Assembly: GCA_013696915.1 (NCBI GenBank)
Contig: JACCXR010000328.1
Location: 1 to 9,398, forward strand
Length of the DNA: 9,398 nucleotides
Direction of reading: 5' to 3'
Source of the DNA: Euzebyaceae bacterium
GTDB lineage: Bacteria; Actinomycetota; Nitriliruptoria; Euzebyales; Egibacteraceae
Below, one piece after another: positions 1-4,843 of this stretch. The position numbers and the translations under genes are program-made. Each line of letters starts with the position of its first letter. Position 1 is the first letter of the stretch. The notes beneath the pieces are model-generated. The model was not told the DNA's origin. It saw only the letters and a list, made by a program, of their open reading frames with translations, and made no database searches.

Positions 1-282
1 GCCCCGCGGCGGGTACGCCATCGCGGCGTAGATGAGCGCGAGGCTGTAGATCACCGACGCCGGGCTGCTCGGGCCACCGTCGAGGACCGTCAGGGCCGTC
101 ACGAACCCGACGACGCCGGTGCTCCAGGCGTAGAACAGCCAAATGCCCCGACGATCAGAGAGGATGCGCCGCAGCGGCAGACGCGCGACGACCGTGCTCA
201 TCATCGCGGTCGCCGCCACCAGGACCGTCATCGCCGGGCGGTTGGGGCGGCCCCAGGTGAGGGCGAAGTAGGCCCAGCTCAC
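1..282 (-). CDS. Partial multi-pass membrane protein, probable N-terminus of a GGDEF-type signalling protein
   Basis: The minus frame is open from codon 348-346 to the left edge, and the first usual start in it is GTG at 282-280; the C-terminus lies outside the window. The 94 visible residues are nearly all membrane: about four hydrophobic helices (around VVSWAYFALTW, MTVLVAATAMM, LFYAWSTGVVGFVTAL and VIYSLALIYAAMAYP). A conserved-looking LDGGPSSP loop sits between helices three and four. This helix pattern with an LDGGxxSP loop is what I recall from N-terminal sensor regions of actinobacterial GGDEF or cyclase proteins, but the catalytic part is not visible, so that role is inference. The start is doubtful. 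No ribosome site precedes GTG 282, and a plausible N-terminus beginning at ATG 371-369 is one frame away, which could mean a frameshift. It could equally be another kind of sensor or a permease. Confidence 0.55.
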   Translation of the reverse strand, partial: MSWAYFALTWGRPNRPAMTVLVAATAMMSTVVARLPLRRILSDRRGIWLFYAWSTGVVGFVTALTVLDGGPSSPASVIYSLALIYAAMAYPPRG

Positions 283-431
283 GACCGCCGTCGCGTAGGT
301 CAGCCGGACGCCGACCTTGACATGGCGGACCCAGAGTCGAGTTCGTGCTCAGTGGCGGCCAAGACGCGCATACCTGGCTCATCGGCAGGCTGTGGTCAGC
401 GCATGAGCAGAATGGTCCACCCGGTCGGAGA

Positions 432-461
432 ATCACGGATCACGGTTCGCCAGGCCCGTGA
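432..461. promoter_or_regulatory. Repeated TCACGG half-sites upstream of the flavodoxin-fold gene
   Basis: ATCACGG occurs twice in tandem (432-438 and 439-445). The second copy also forms an inverted repeat with CCGTGA at 456-461, leaving a 10-base spacer. Three copies of one hexamer in 30 bp, about 55 bp before the ATG at 517, look like a regulator-binding site. No regulator gene lies beside it and I see no clear -35/-10 pair, so this is a candidate only. Confidence 0.3.
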
Positions 462-516
462 CGCGGGCGCGGGGCGCGCGGCCCACTCGCGGCCGCCACG
501 ACGACGAGGAGCACAC

Positions 517-1242
517 ATGAGCGGCCAGGCAGACCACCACCTCGATTTCGGCGACCTCTCCGCCGTCTACATCAACTGCACCCTGAAGAAGTCGCCCGAG
601 GCGTCGCACACCCAGACGCTGGCCGACCGGTCGATCGCGATCATGGAGGCCAACCACGTCAAGGTGGAGTCGATCCGGGCCGTCGACCACCGGATCGCGG
701 CCGGGGTGTGGCCCGACATGACGGAGCACGGCTGGGACGTCGACGAGTGGCCGGCGATCTACGAGAGAGTCCTTGCCGCGGACATCCTGGTCATCGCCTC
801 GCCGATCTGGCTCGGGGAGAAGTCGTCGGTGTGCACCCGCGTGATCGAACGCCTCTACGGCAACTCGAGCCTGCTCAACGAGCGCGGGCAGTACACCTAC
901 TACGGACGGGTCGCCGGCTGCCTGATCACCGGGAACGAGGACGGCATCAAACACTGCTCGATGAGCATCCTCTACGCGCTCCAGCACCTCGGCTACACGA
1001 TCCCACCGCAAGCGGACGCGGGTTGGATCGGCGAGGCGGGGCCCGGGCCTTCCTACGGCGACGACGGCACGGTCGGCATCGACAACGACTTCACGAACCG
1101 CAACACCGCCTTCATGACGTGGAACCTCCTGCACGCCGCCCGGATGCTCTCCGACCTCGGCGGCTTCCCGGCGTACGGCAACCAGCGGTCCGAGTGGGAC
1201 GCCGGGTGCCGTTTCGACTACCCGAACCCCGAGCACCGCTGA
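517..1242 (+). CDS. Flavodoxin-fold NAD(P)H-dependent FMN oxidoreductase
   Basis: A 241-residue soluble protein of the flavodoxin-like NADPH-dependent FMN reductase group (PF03358 type). The start at ATG 517 is chosen because GAGGAG lies a few bases upstream; the frame is open back to 322, but those residues are not family-like. Near the N-terminus a beta strand (AVYINCTLKKSP, residues 16-27) leads into a Ser/Thr-rich loop ending SHTQTLA (30-36), the usual FMN-phosphate-binding position. Residues 90-113 carry the second FMN loop, ILVIASPIWLGEKSS followed by a helix, equivalent to the family PxWxGxxs motif. LITGNEDGIKH (136-146) is the third flavin-side loop. Such enzymes reduce FMN, quinones, azo or nitro compounds using NAD(P)H; the substrate here is unknown. 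The gene stands alone, converges with the next one, and may be controlled by the TCACGG repeats upstream. Confidence 0.85.
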   Translation: MSGQADHHLDFGDLSAVYINCTLKKSPEASHTQTLADRSIAIMEANHVKVESIRAVDHRIAAGVWPDMTEHGWDVDEWPAIYERVLAADILVIASPIWLGEKSSVCTRVIERLYGNSSLLNERGQYTYYGRVAGCLITGNEDGIKHCSMSILYALQHLGYTIPPQADAGWIGEAGPGPSYGDDGTVGIDNDFTNRNTAFMTWNLLHAARMLSDLGGFPAYGNQRSEWDAGCRFDYPNPEHR

Positions 1243-1251
1243 GGACGACGA

Positions 1252-1887
1252 TCACGGCCTGCGATCGCGGTGCGGTCTCGCCGCCCTCGGCAGCGCCCGC
1301 GCGGTGAGACCGGCCGCCAGCACGGCCCCGACCAGATTGGCGACGAGGTCGCGGGCGGTGTTCTCGTACCCGCCGACGTTCGTCTCCGGCAGCAGCTTGG
1401 TCAACAGGTACTCGATGATCTCGTTCCCGGCGCCCAGCCCGACTCCGCCCAGCACGATCATCGAAGCTGCCGCCAGGCGGGGGGCGGGAGCCCCGGCGAG
1501 CTGGGGGCGCAGGGACTCCCACACCGCCCGCCCGGCGAACCCGAAGCCCCACGCATGCTGCACGTTGTCGAAGCGGATCACGCGCCCGACCAGCCACTGC
1601 TGGTAGAGCACCCCGCCCCCGACGGGCACCATGCCGCCGGCGACGTGGCCGAGCGCGAAGCCGACGAGCCCCCAGACGGTCAGGTCCGAAAGGCCCACCC
1701 GCAGGTCCGCGAGCGCCACCGCCGCGGCGCCGGCCAGCAGCACGACGGCATAGACCGGCCAGCCGGTCGCGCCGGCCGCCGCACCCAGGGACAGACCTGC
1801 CGTCCCGCTGGCGGCCAGCACGGCGAGCGGCGCCCGGCGCCTGTTCAACTGCTGGCTCAGCCGAATTCGGACTCGGGCGGCAGTCAT
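1252..1887 (-). CDS. YjdF/DUF2238-like polytopic membrane protein
   Basis: A 211-residue protein with a basic N-terminus (RVRIRLSQQLNRRR) and about five or six hydrophobic helices (near residues 20-40, 44-60, 70-90, 137-153 and 180-197). The cytoplasmic-face pattern, FDNVQHAWGFG at 106-116, GAGNEIIEY at 152-160 and ENTARDLVANLVGA at 175-188, follows the 'D..vH...G, wEi.E, nt..Dl..d..Ga' signature of the YjdF/DUF2238 and VanZ-like membrane families, whose biochemical role is not established. The assignment is from memory of the pattern, not a search. ATG 1887 is used; ATG 1896 in the same frame adds MPP and is equally possible, and neither has a ribosome site. The stop lies 9 bp from that of the flavodoxin-fold gene, so their transcripts must overlap. 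It is divergent from the NmrA-type gene. Confidence 0.7.
   Translation of the reverse strand: MTAARVRIRLSQQLNRRRAPLAVLAASGTAGLSLGAAAGATGWPVYAVVLLAGAAAVALADLRVGLSDLTVWGLVGFALGHVAGGMVPVGGGVLYQQWLVGRVIRFDNVQHAWGFGFAGRAVWESLRPQLAGAPAPRLAAASMIVLGGVGLGAGNEIIEYLLTKLLPETNVGGYENTARDLVANLVGAVLAAGLTARALPRAARPHRDRRP
1273..1312 (+). terminator. Hairpin after the flavodoxin-fold gene (possible terminator)
   Basis: CGGTCTCGCCGC (1273-1284) pairs with GCGGTGAGACCG (1301-1312): twelve pairs, one of them a G-U pair in plus-strand RNA, with a 16-base GC-rich loop. It begins 31 bp after the plus-strand stop at 1242 and lies inside the tail of the convergent membrane gene. There is no T-run, so it could be a GC-type terminator, an RNA stabiliser, or chance in GC-rich coding DNA. 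Confidence 0.3.
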
Positions 1888-1910
1888 GGGGGGCATGGTA
1901 CGGACGCGAC

Positions 1911-1931
1911 ATCCCGCGGATCGCGAGGGAT
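1911..1931. promoter_or_regulatory. Inverted repeat between divergent genes (candidate operator)
   Basis: ATCCCGCG (1911-1918) and CGAGGGAT (1924-1931) form 8-bp arms with one mismatch around a 5-bp spacer. The sequence GATCGCG also recurs as a direct repeat just to the right (1919 and 1933). The site lies between the starts of the divergent membrane protein and NmrA-type genes, where an operator controlling both would be expected. No regulator gene is adjacent. Confidence 0.3.
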
Positions 1932-1955
1932 GATCGCGGCGTTCCCTCGACGGGG

Positions 1956-1961
1956 TAGGTT
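1956..1961 (+). promoter_or_regulatory. Possible -10 box for the NmrA-type gene
   Basis: TAGGTT matches the actinobacterial TAnnnT -10 consensus and lies 40 bp before the ATG at 2002. This would give a leader of roughly 30-35 nt containing the AGGAG ribosome site. No convincing -35 box is visible at the right distance, so this rests on position and the -10 alone. Confidence 0.3.
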
Positions 1962-2001
1962 CGTCGCATCCAGTCGGCTGCGTGCTGCCCCAGGAGTACA
2001 G

Positions 2002-2862
2002 ATGATCCTCGTCACCGGCGCCACCGGAACCGTGGGCTCCGCCCTGCTGCCGATCCTGGCCGAGCGCGGGGCGTCGGTCCGCGCCCTCGCCCACTCGCAG
2101 GCGGGACGGGCGGCCATCGAGGCGCACGGCGCGGAGGCGGTCGACGGCGACTTCGACCGGCCGGAGACGCTCGAGCGCGCGATGGCCGGCTGCGACCGCG
2201 TGTTCCTGCTCTCGCCTGCGAGTCCCGCGCAAGCCGGACGAGAGCGGCGCGCGATCGACATCGCCGGGCAGGCCGGCGTCGCACACGTCGTCGCGCTGTC
2301 GGTGATGGGCGCGAGCCACGACTCGCCGATGGGGTTCGCGCGCTGGCACGCCGAGATCGACGACCACCTCGCCGCCGCGGGGGTGGGGCACACGATCCTG
2401 CGGCCGGCGGGGTTCATGCAGAGCCACCTCCTGCCGGTCGACACCGTCAGGGCCGAGGGCGCCTGGTACGGGATGACTGGCGATGGTGCGTCCGGCTTCA
2501 TCGACGCTGCGGACATCGCGGCGGTCGCCGCGCACGTCCTCACCACGGACGGGCACGAGGGCGCCACCTACGAGGTCACGGGCCCGGAGTCGATCTCCAT
2601 GCCGCAGGCCGCCGCCCAGCTGTCGGAGGTCATCGGTGGTGACGTCCGCTACGTCGACGTCCCGGCCGACGGCTTCCGCGCCAACCTCGCCGGCGCCGGG
2701 CTGCCCGACTGGCTGGCCGACTCGCTGGTCGCCCTCTACGGCGCCATCCGTGCCGGCCACGCCGCCACGGTGACCAACGAGGTCGAGAAGGCGACTGGCC
2801 GTCCCGCACGCCCCTACCGTCAGTTCGCCGAGAACCACCGGGACGCCTTCGCCGCCGCTTGA
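2002..2862 (+). CDS. NmrA-family / atypical SDR NAD(P)-binding oxidoreductase
   Basis: A 286-residue Rossmann-fold protein of the NmrA-like atypical short-chain dehydrogenase group. ATG 2002 is chosen because AGGAG lies six bases upstream and because the protein then begins MILVTGATGTVG, placing the glycine-rich nucleotide-binding motif at residues 6-12. RALAHS follows beta-2, as in NADP-preferring members; VDGDFDRPETLERAM contains the usual 'gD..d..sl..Al' segment; and RVFLLSP follows beta-4. HVVALSVMGA and RWHAEIDDHL (114-123) sit where the catalytic-region helix runs, and ILRPAGFMQ (132-140) is the typical 'lRP..fm.n' segment. The classical SDR YxxxK pair is not evident, as is normal in this group, which includes QorB-like quinone reductases and redox-sensing regulators. 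Substrate unknown. It is monocistronic and divergent from the membrane protein gene. Confidence 0.88.
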   Translation: MILVTGATGTVGSALLPILAERGASVRALAHSQAGRAAIEAHGAEAVDGDFDRPETLERAMAGCDRVFLLSPASPAQAGRERRAIDIAGQAGVAHVVALSVMGASHDSPMGFARWHAEIDDHLAAAGVGHTILRPAGFMQSHLLPVDTVRAEGAWYGMTGDGASGFIDAADIAAVAAHVLTTDGHEGATYEVTGPESISMPQAAAQLSEVIGGDVRYVDVPADGFRANLAGAGLPDWLADSLVALYGAIRAGHAATVTNEVEKATGRPARPYRQFAENHRDAFAAA

Positions 2863-2929
2863 AGCACGAGGCGGGGATGGCGGGCTCTCGCTGTCTAGAT
2901 GTCCGGGGAATCGGCGTGATGGCACAGCG

Positions 2930-2949
2930 CCGCACGACGTGACGTGCGG
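2930..2949. terminator. Hairpin in the gap after the NmrA-type gene
   Basis: CCGCACG (2930-2936) and CGTGCGG (2943-2949) are perfect 7-bp arms around a 6-base loop, 68 bp after the stop at 2862 and about 135 bp before the mazE start. It lacks a T-run. It may end the NmrA-type transcript or serve as an operator. The rest of the 223-bp gap holds nothing I can identify. Confidence 0.3.
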
Positions 2950-3073
2950 GTCGGTCGAGAGCCCTTGGTGCCCCAGCACGCTGGACAGCCGTGCGCCCAG
3001 GCCGGCCTCGACGGCGTCGAGGCGTTGGTCGCCTACCGCTGGAACTCAACGCCCGAGCGGTCAAGCGGGATGG

Positions 3074-3085
3074 TATGCTTCGTGC
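3074..3085 (+). promoter_or_regulatory. Leaderless promoter of the MazE antitoxin gene
   Basis: TATGCT at 3074-3079 fits the -10 consensus and is followed by exactly six bases and then the ATG at 3086. Transcription would therefore start at or next to the A of the start codon. No ribosome site precedes the ATG, consistent with a leaderless mRNA. The two other antitoxin loci in the window have the same spacing. No -35 box is evident. Confidence 0.5.
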
Positions 3086-3337
3086 ATGACACGCAGGCGG
3101 CAGCACGATGTGCAGCTGGCGGTTCGAGTACCGAACGAGCTGGTCGAAGCGCTGGACGGGCTCGTCCCGGAGCGGCACGCAACCCGCGCCGAAGCGGTGC
3201 GGGCTGCGGTCGAGGGCTACCTGTACCGCATCGCTTGTGAGCGTGATGCCCAGCGCTACGCGGAGGAGCCACTGACCGACGCCGAGCTGGCCTTGGCCGA
3301 CGATCCCGATGCGTGGTCGGCAACGCCGTCGTGGTGA
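3086..3337 (+). CDS. mazE: MazE-like ribbon-helix-helix antitoxin
   Basis: An 83-residue antitoxin. Residues 8-45 fit a ribbon-helix-helix (CopG/MetJ-like) DNA-binding unit: a short strand (VQLAVRVP), helix one (NELVEALDGLVPE) and helix two (TRAEAVRAAVEGYLYRI). The C-terminal third is acidic (YAEEPLTDAELALADD) and ends in tryptophan, like the extended tails with which MazE-type antitoxins wrap and block MazF. ATG 3086 is chosen over the longer frame from 2939 because the upstream residues are low-quality and a -10 box lies six bases before it. The stop TGA overlaps the toxin GTG (GTGA), so translation is probably coupled. Known family behaviour is that the antitoxin, with its toxin, represses its own promoter. 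The family is clear; naming it mazE rests mainly on the MazF-type partner. Confidence 0.82.
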   Translation: MTRRRQHDVQLAVRVPNELVEALDGLVPERHATRAEAVRAAVEGYLYRIACERDAQRYAEEPLTDAELALADDPDAWSATPSW

Positions 3338-3642
3338 GAGGCGAGCTCTGGTGGGCGGTCACGCCGGGCGGCGACCGGCCGGTGCTGGTCCTCACCCGTG
3401 ACCCCGTCGCAGACCGCATCGAGGCGGTCGTCGTTGCTGCATGCACCCGCACCGTGCGTGGTCTCACCAGCGAGCTGCCACTCGGTCCAGACGACGGTAT
3501 GGGAGAGGACTGCGTCGCCTCCTTCGACAACCTCCACACACTGCGAAAGAGCCAGTTCCGCCAGCGCATCGCCACCTTGCCGCCCGACCGCGAGGACGAA
3601 CTGTGCGTCGCCCTCGACGCCGCCCTCGGCTGCCCCCGCTGA
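3334..3642 (+). CDS. mazF: MazF/PemK-family endoribonuclease toxin
   Basis: A 102-residue toxin of the MazF/PemK/CcdB-fold family, sequence-specific mRNA interferases that arrest translation. The N-terminal RGELWWAV followed by the glycine-rich GGDRPVLVLTRD matches the 'RGeiww..........RPvlvls.d' hallmark, whose Arg and Pro-Val region lies at the active site. Later come VVVAACTRTVRG with the Thr of the 's/T' motif, the ELPLG strand, DCVASFDNLHTLRKSQFRQRIATL equivalent to 'dsvv....i.tv.ks.l..riG.L', and a final helix ending ALDAALG. Length is normal for the family and I see no disruption. GTG 3334 is preferred because it forms a GTGA overlap with the mazE stop; GTG 3331 and 3313 are in the same frame. 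It is downstream partner in a two-gene operon. Confidence 0.88.
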   Translation: MRGELWWAVTPGGDRPVLVLTRDPVADRIEAVVVAACTRTVRGLTSELPLGPDDGMGEDCVASFDNLHTLRKSQFRQRIATLPPDREDELCVALDAALGCPR

Positions 3643-3695
3643 TTCGGAGGTAACCCAGCCCAGCCGGTCGCGGGCTTGTCACGGTCAGGTCTCGC

Positions 3696-3717
3696 TGGTG
3701 TCGACATGTCGACTCCA
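3696..3717. repeat. Palindrome between the two toxin-antitoxin operons
   Basis: GTCGACATGTCGAC (3700-3713) is a perfect 14-bp palindrome, and flanking TGG/CCA extends it to 22 bp with a single T-T mismatch. It lies about 60 bp after mazF and 220 bp before the vapB region. It has no T-run, so a protein-binding site is likelier than a terminator. The 293-bp gap in which it sits holds no gene I can support, but three more inverted repeats. Confidence 0.4.
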
Positions 3718-3891
3718 AGACCGAGTGGCCGCGAGGAGTTGGCCGTTGCTGGCGAAGAGGGCGGCGTGGCTGGAAGGCTGACCGCGTGCTCGATGATCGA
3801 GGTGCAAGTGGTTGCGGGCACTGCCCGGTGCGGGCGGAGCACCCCTCCGCCGCCGCAGGGAACCGGAAGGCGACGATCGCGCCGGCGAGGC

Positions 3892-3907
3892 AGACGCCAT
3901 GGCGTCT
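3892..3907. promoter_or_regulatory. 16-bp perfect palindrome upstream of vapB (candidate operator)
   Basis: AGACGCCATGGCGTCT is a perfect 16-bp palindrome ending 16 bp before the likely -10 box of the VapBC operon, so it would cover the -35 region. Ribbon-helix-helix antitoxins bind palindromic operators at their own promoters, which fits this position. A second inverted repeat begins at the next base. Confidence 0.5.
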
Positions 3908-3935
3908 TGATGCTGGTCCCCCGTAGCATCATGGC
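3908..3935 (+). promoter_or_regulatory. Leaderless promoter and inverted repeat of the first VapBC operon
   Basis: TGATGCT (3908-3914) and AGCATCA (3925-3931) are perfect 7-bp arms around a 10-bp spacer. The right arm overlaps TAGCAT (3924-3929), a good -10 box. Six bases after the box comes an ATG at 3936, the same spacing as at the other two antitoxin loci. A repressor bound here would cover the promoter, fitting the autoregulation typical of toxin-antitoxin operons. Confidence 0.5.
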
Positions 3936-3995
3936 ATGTGACAACGGACCACCATCGCGCTCGAGGACGACGTCGTCGCGCAACTGCGGGCGGAG
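3936..3995 (+). other. Interrupted N-terminal coding part of the first VapB antitoxin
   Basis: The frame of the downstream antitoxin body continues upstream without interruption to CAA at 3942, encoding QRTTIALEDDVVAQLRAE. This is the expected ribbon strand and first helix of a VapB-type antitoxin. The codon before it is TGA (3939-3941), preceded by ATG (3936-3938), which is where the shared promoter spacing predicts the start. No ATG, GTG or TTG lies in this frame between the TGA and GTG 3996. Either codon 2 has become a stop, or translation starts at GTG 3938 in another frame and an extra base near 3945-3947 shifts it (MTT would then join TTIALE). A sequencing error is possible. Confidence 0.6.
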
Positions 3996-4184
3996 GTGCA
4001 GCGCACCGGCAGGCCCTTCGAGGTCGTGGTCAACGACGCGCTGCGCACCGGTCTCGACGAGCGCACCCGAGGCGCCGTGGAGCCCTTCCGGGTGGAAGCG
4101 CGACCGCTGGGCCTGCGCAAGGGGGTGCGGCTGGACGACATCAGCGAGCTGCTCGACCAGGTCGACGGCGCCGATGAACGGTGA
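3996..4184 (+). CDS. VapB-like antitoxin (clean part of the frame; true N-terminus uncertain)
   Basis: The uninterrupted frame from GTG 3996 encodes 62 residues: the end of helix one (VQRTG), helix two of a ribbon-helix-helix fold (PFEVVVNDALRTGLDE), then a toxin-binding tail rich in Arg and Asp (FRVEARPLGLRKGVRLDDISELLDQVDGADE). The 'LGL..G...Ddi.eLLd..dg' tail is typical of VapB partners of this VapC subgroup. Started here, the protein would lack the DNA-contacting strand and most of helix one, which are still encoded at 3942-3995 behind a TGA. It might still neutralise the toxin through its tail but probably could not repress its promoter. The TGA stop overlaps the toxin GTG (GTGA), indicating coupled translation. 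I am sure of the family and unsure of the start. Confidence 0.65.
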   Translation: MQRTGRPFEVVVNDALRTGLDERTRGAVEPFRVEARPLGLRKGVRLDDISELLDQVDGADER

Positions 4185-4615
4185 TCCTGGCCGACGCGAA
4201 CCTTCTCCTCTACGCCTACGACTCCCGCAGCCCCAGGCATGCTGACGCGCGCACCTGGCTGGAAGCGGCGTTGAGCGCCAGGCAGCCGGTCCGGTTTCCC
4301 CTGGTCACCCTGCTCGCCTTCGTCCGGATGGGGTCGCACCCTCGGGTTTTCACCGAGCCCCTCGATCCTGAGGAGGCGCTGGCGTTCGTCAGCAGCTGGC
4401 TCGCCAGGCCCGACGCGGGGATCGCCGAGCCGACCGATCGGCACTGGCAGGTCTTCGGCGGGATGCTGCGAGAGGGCCAGGCCGCCGGTGCCAAGGTCAC
4501 CGACGCGCATCTGGCGGCGCTTGCCGTCGAGCATGGCGGGGTGCTCTGCACGACGGACCGGGATTTCGGGCGATTCCCCGGGTTGCGATTTCTCTACCCG
4601 CTGCCCTCCGGCTGA
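4181..4615 (+). CDS. vapC: VapC-family PIN-domain ribonuclease toxin
   Basis: A 144-residue PIN-domain toxin, full length for the family. The N-terminus (M)ILADANLLLYAYD supplies the first metal-binding aspartate (D5) and asparagine N7. VTDAHLAALAVEHG supplies D108, and TTDRDF near the C-terminus supplies D126 with D128. The middle (PLVTLLAFVRMGSHPRVF, 40-57) has the 'lLaF.R....PRvf' form seen in one VapC subgroup, without an obvious glutamate at the place where other VapCs carry their second acid. These residues coordinate Mg/Mn for RNA cleavage, usually of tRNA or rRNA; the target is unknown. The GTG start overlaps the antitoxin stop by four bases. Nothing suggests inactivation, which makes the broken antitoxin frame just upstream notable. 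Confidence 0.9.
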   Translation: MILADANLLLYAYDSRSPRHADARTWLEAALSARQPVRFPLVTLLAFVRMGSHPRVFTEPLDPEEALAFVSSWLARPDAGIAEPTDRHWQVFGGMLREGQAAGAKVTDAHLAALAVEHGGVLCTTDRDFGRFPGLRFLYPLPSG

Positions 4616-4718
4616 ACGCCGGTGCCGTCGGAAGGACGATCCCGTCCTCTGCACGGCGCGCGACCAACACTCCGCGCCGGCCGGGAATAAACCCCGTGAC
4701 GCGCTCGCTGCGTACGAG

Positions 4719-4739
4719 TGCCCGCCAGCCCGGCGGGCA
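4719..4739. terminator. GC-rich hairpin between vapC and the MFS gene
   Basis: TGCCCGCC (4719-4726) pairs perfectly with GGCGGGCA (4732-4739) around the 5-base loop AGCCC. It lies about 104 bp after the vapC stop and 105 bp before the MFS start. There is no T-run. It may end the VapBC transcript, or fold in the leader of the MFS mRNA. A weaker 6-bp hairpin (4633-4648) lies nearer vapC. I see no convincing promoter in this gap. Confidence 0.3.
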
Positions 4740-4843
4740 GCGGCGTCCAGCTTCCACGACGGTCGGTGCGCGACCGCCACCAGCCAGGTCATGAGAATCG
4801 CCCCCGCAGGCCTTGAGCTGATTCACGTCCCAGAGGAACGTCC

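Noticed and set aside
322..516. N-terminal extension of the flavodoxin-fold gene to GTG or ATG codons from 322
   Set aside because: The added 65 residues are not family-like, and a good ribosome site lies directly before ATG 517.
433..1236. A 267-codon minus frame antisense to the flavodoxin-fold gene
   Set aside because: Shadow frame with repetitive Val/Arg/Asp composition and no motif; the plus frame has clear flavin-binding loops.
1252..2979. A 575-codon minus frame across the NmrA-type gene and the YjdF-like gene
   Set aside because: Only its last 211 residues look like a protein. The upstream part is the antisense shadow of the NmrA-type gene, rich in Arg, Gly and Asp, as GC-rich DNA commonly produces.
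2939..3085. Upstream extension of mazE from 2939
   Set aside because: The extra 49 residues are Ser/Arg/Pro-rich and unlike antitoxins; the promoter and fold both point to ATG 3086.
3939..3941. TGA as a selenocysteine codon or programmed recoding site in vapB
   Set aside because: There is no selenocysteine-type hairpin that I can see just downstream, and antitoxins of this family have no selenoprotein precedent. Mutation or an alternative start is simpler.
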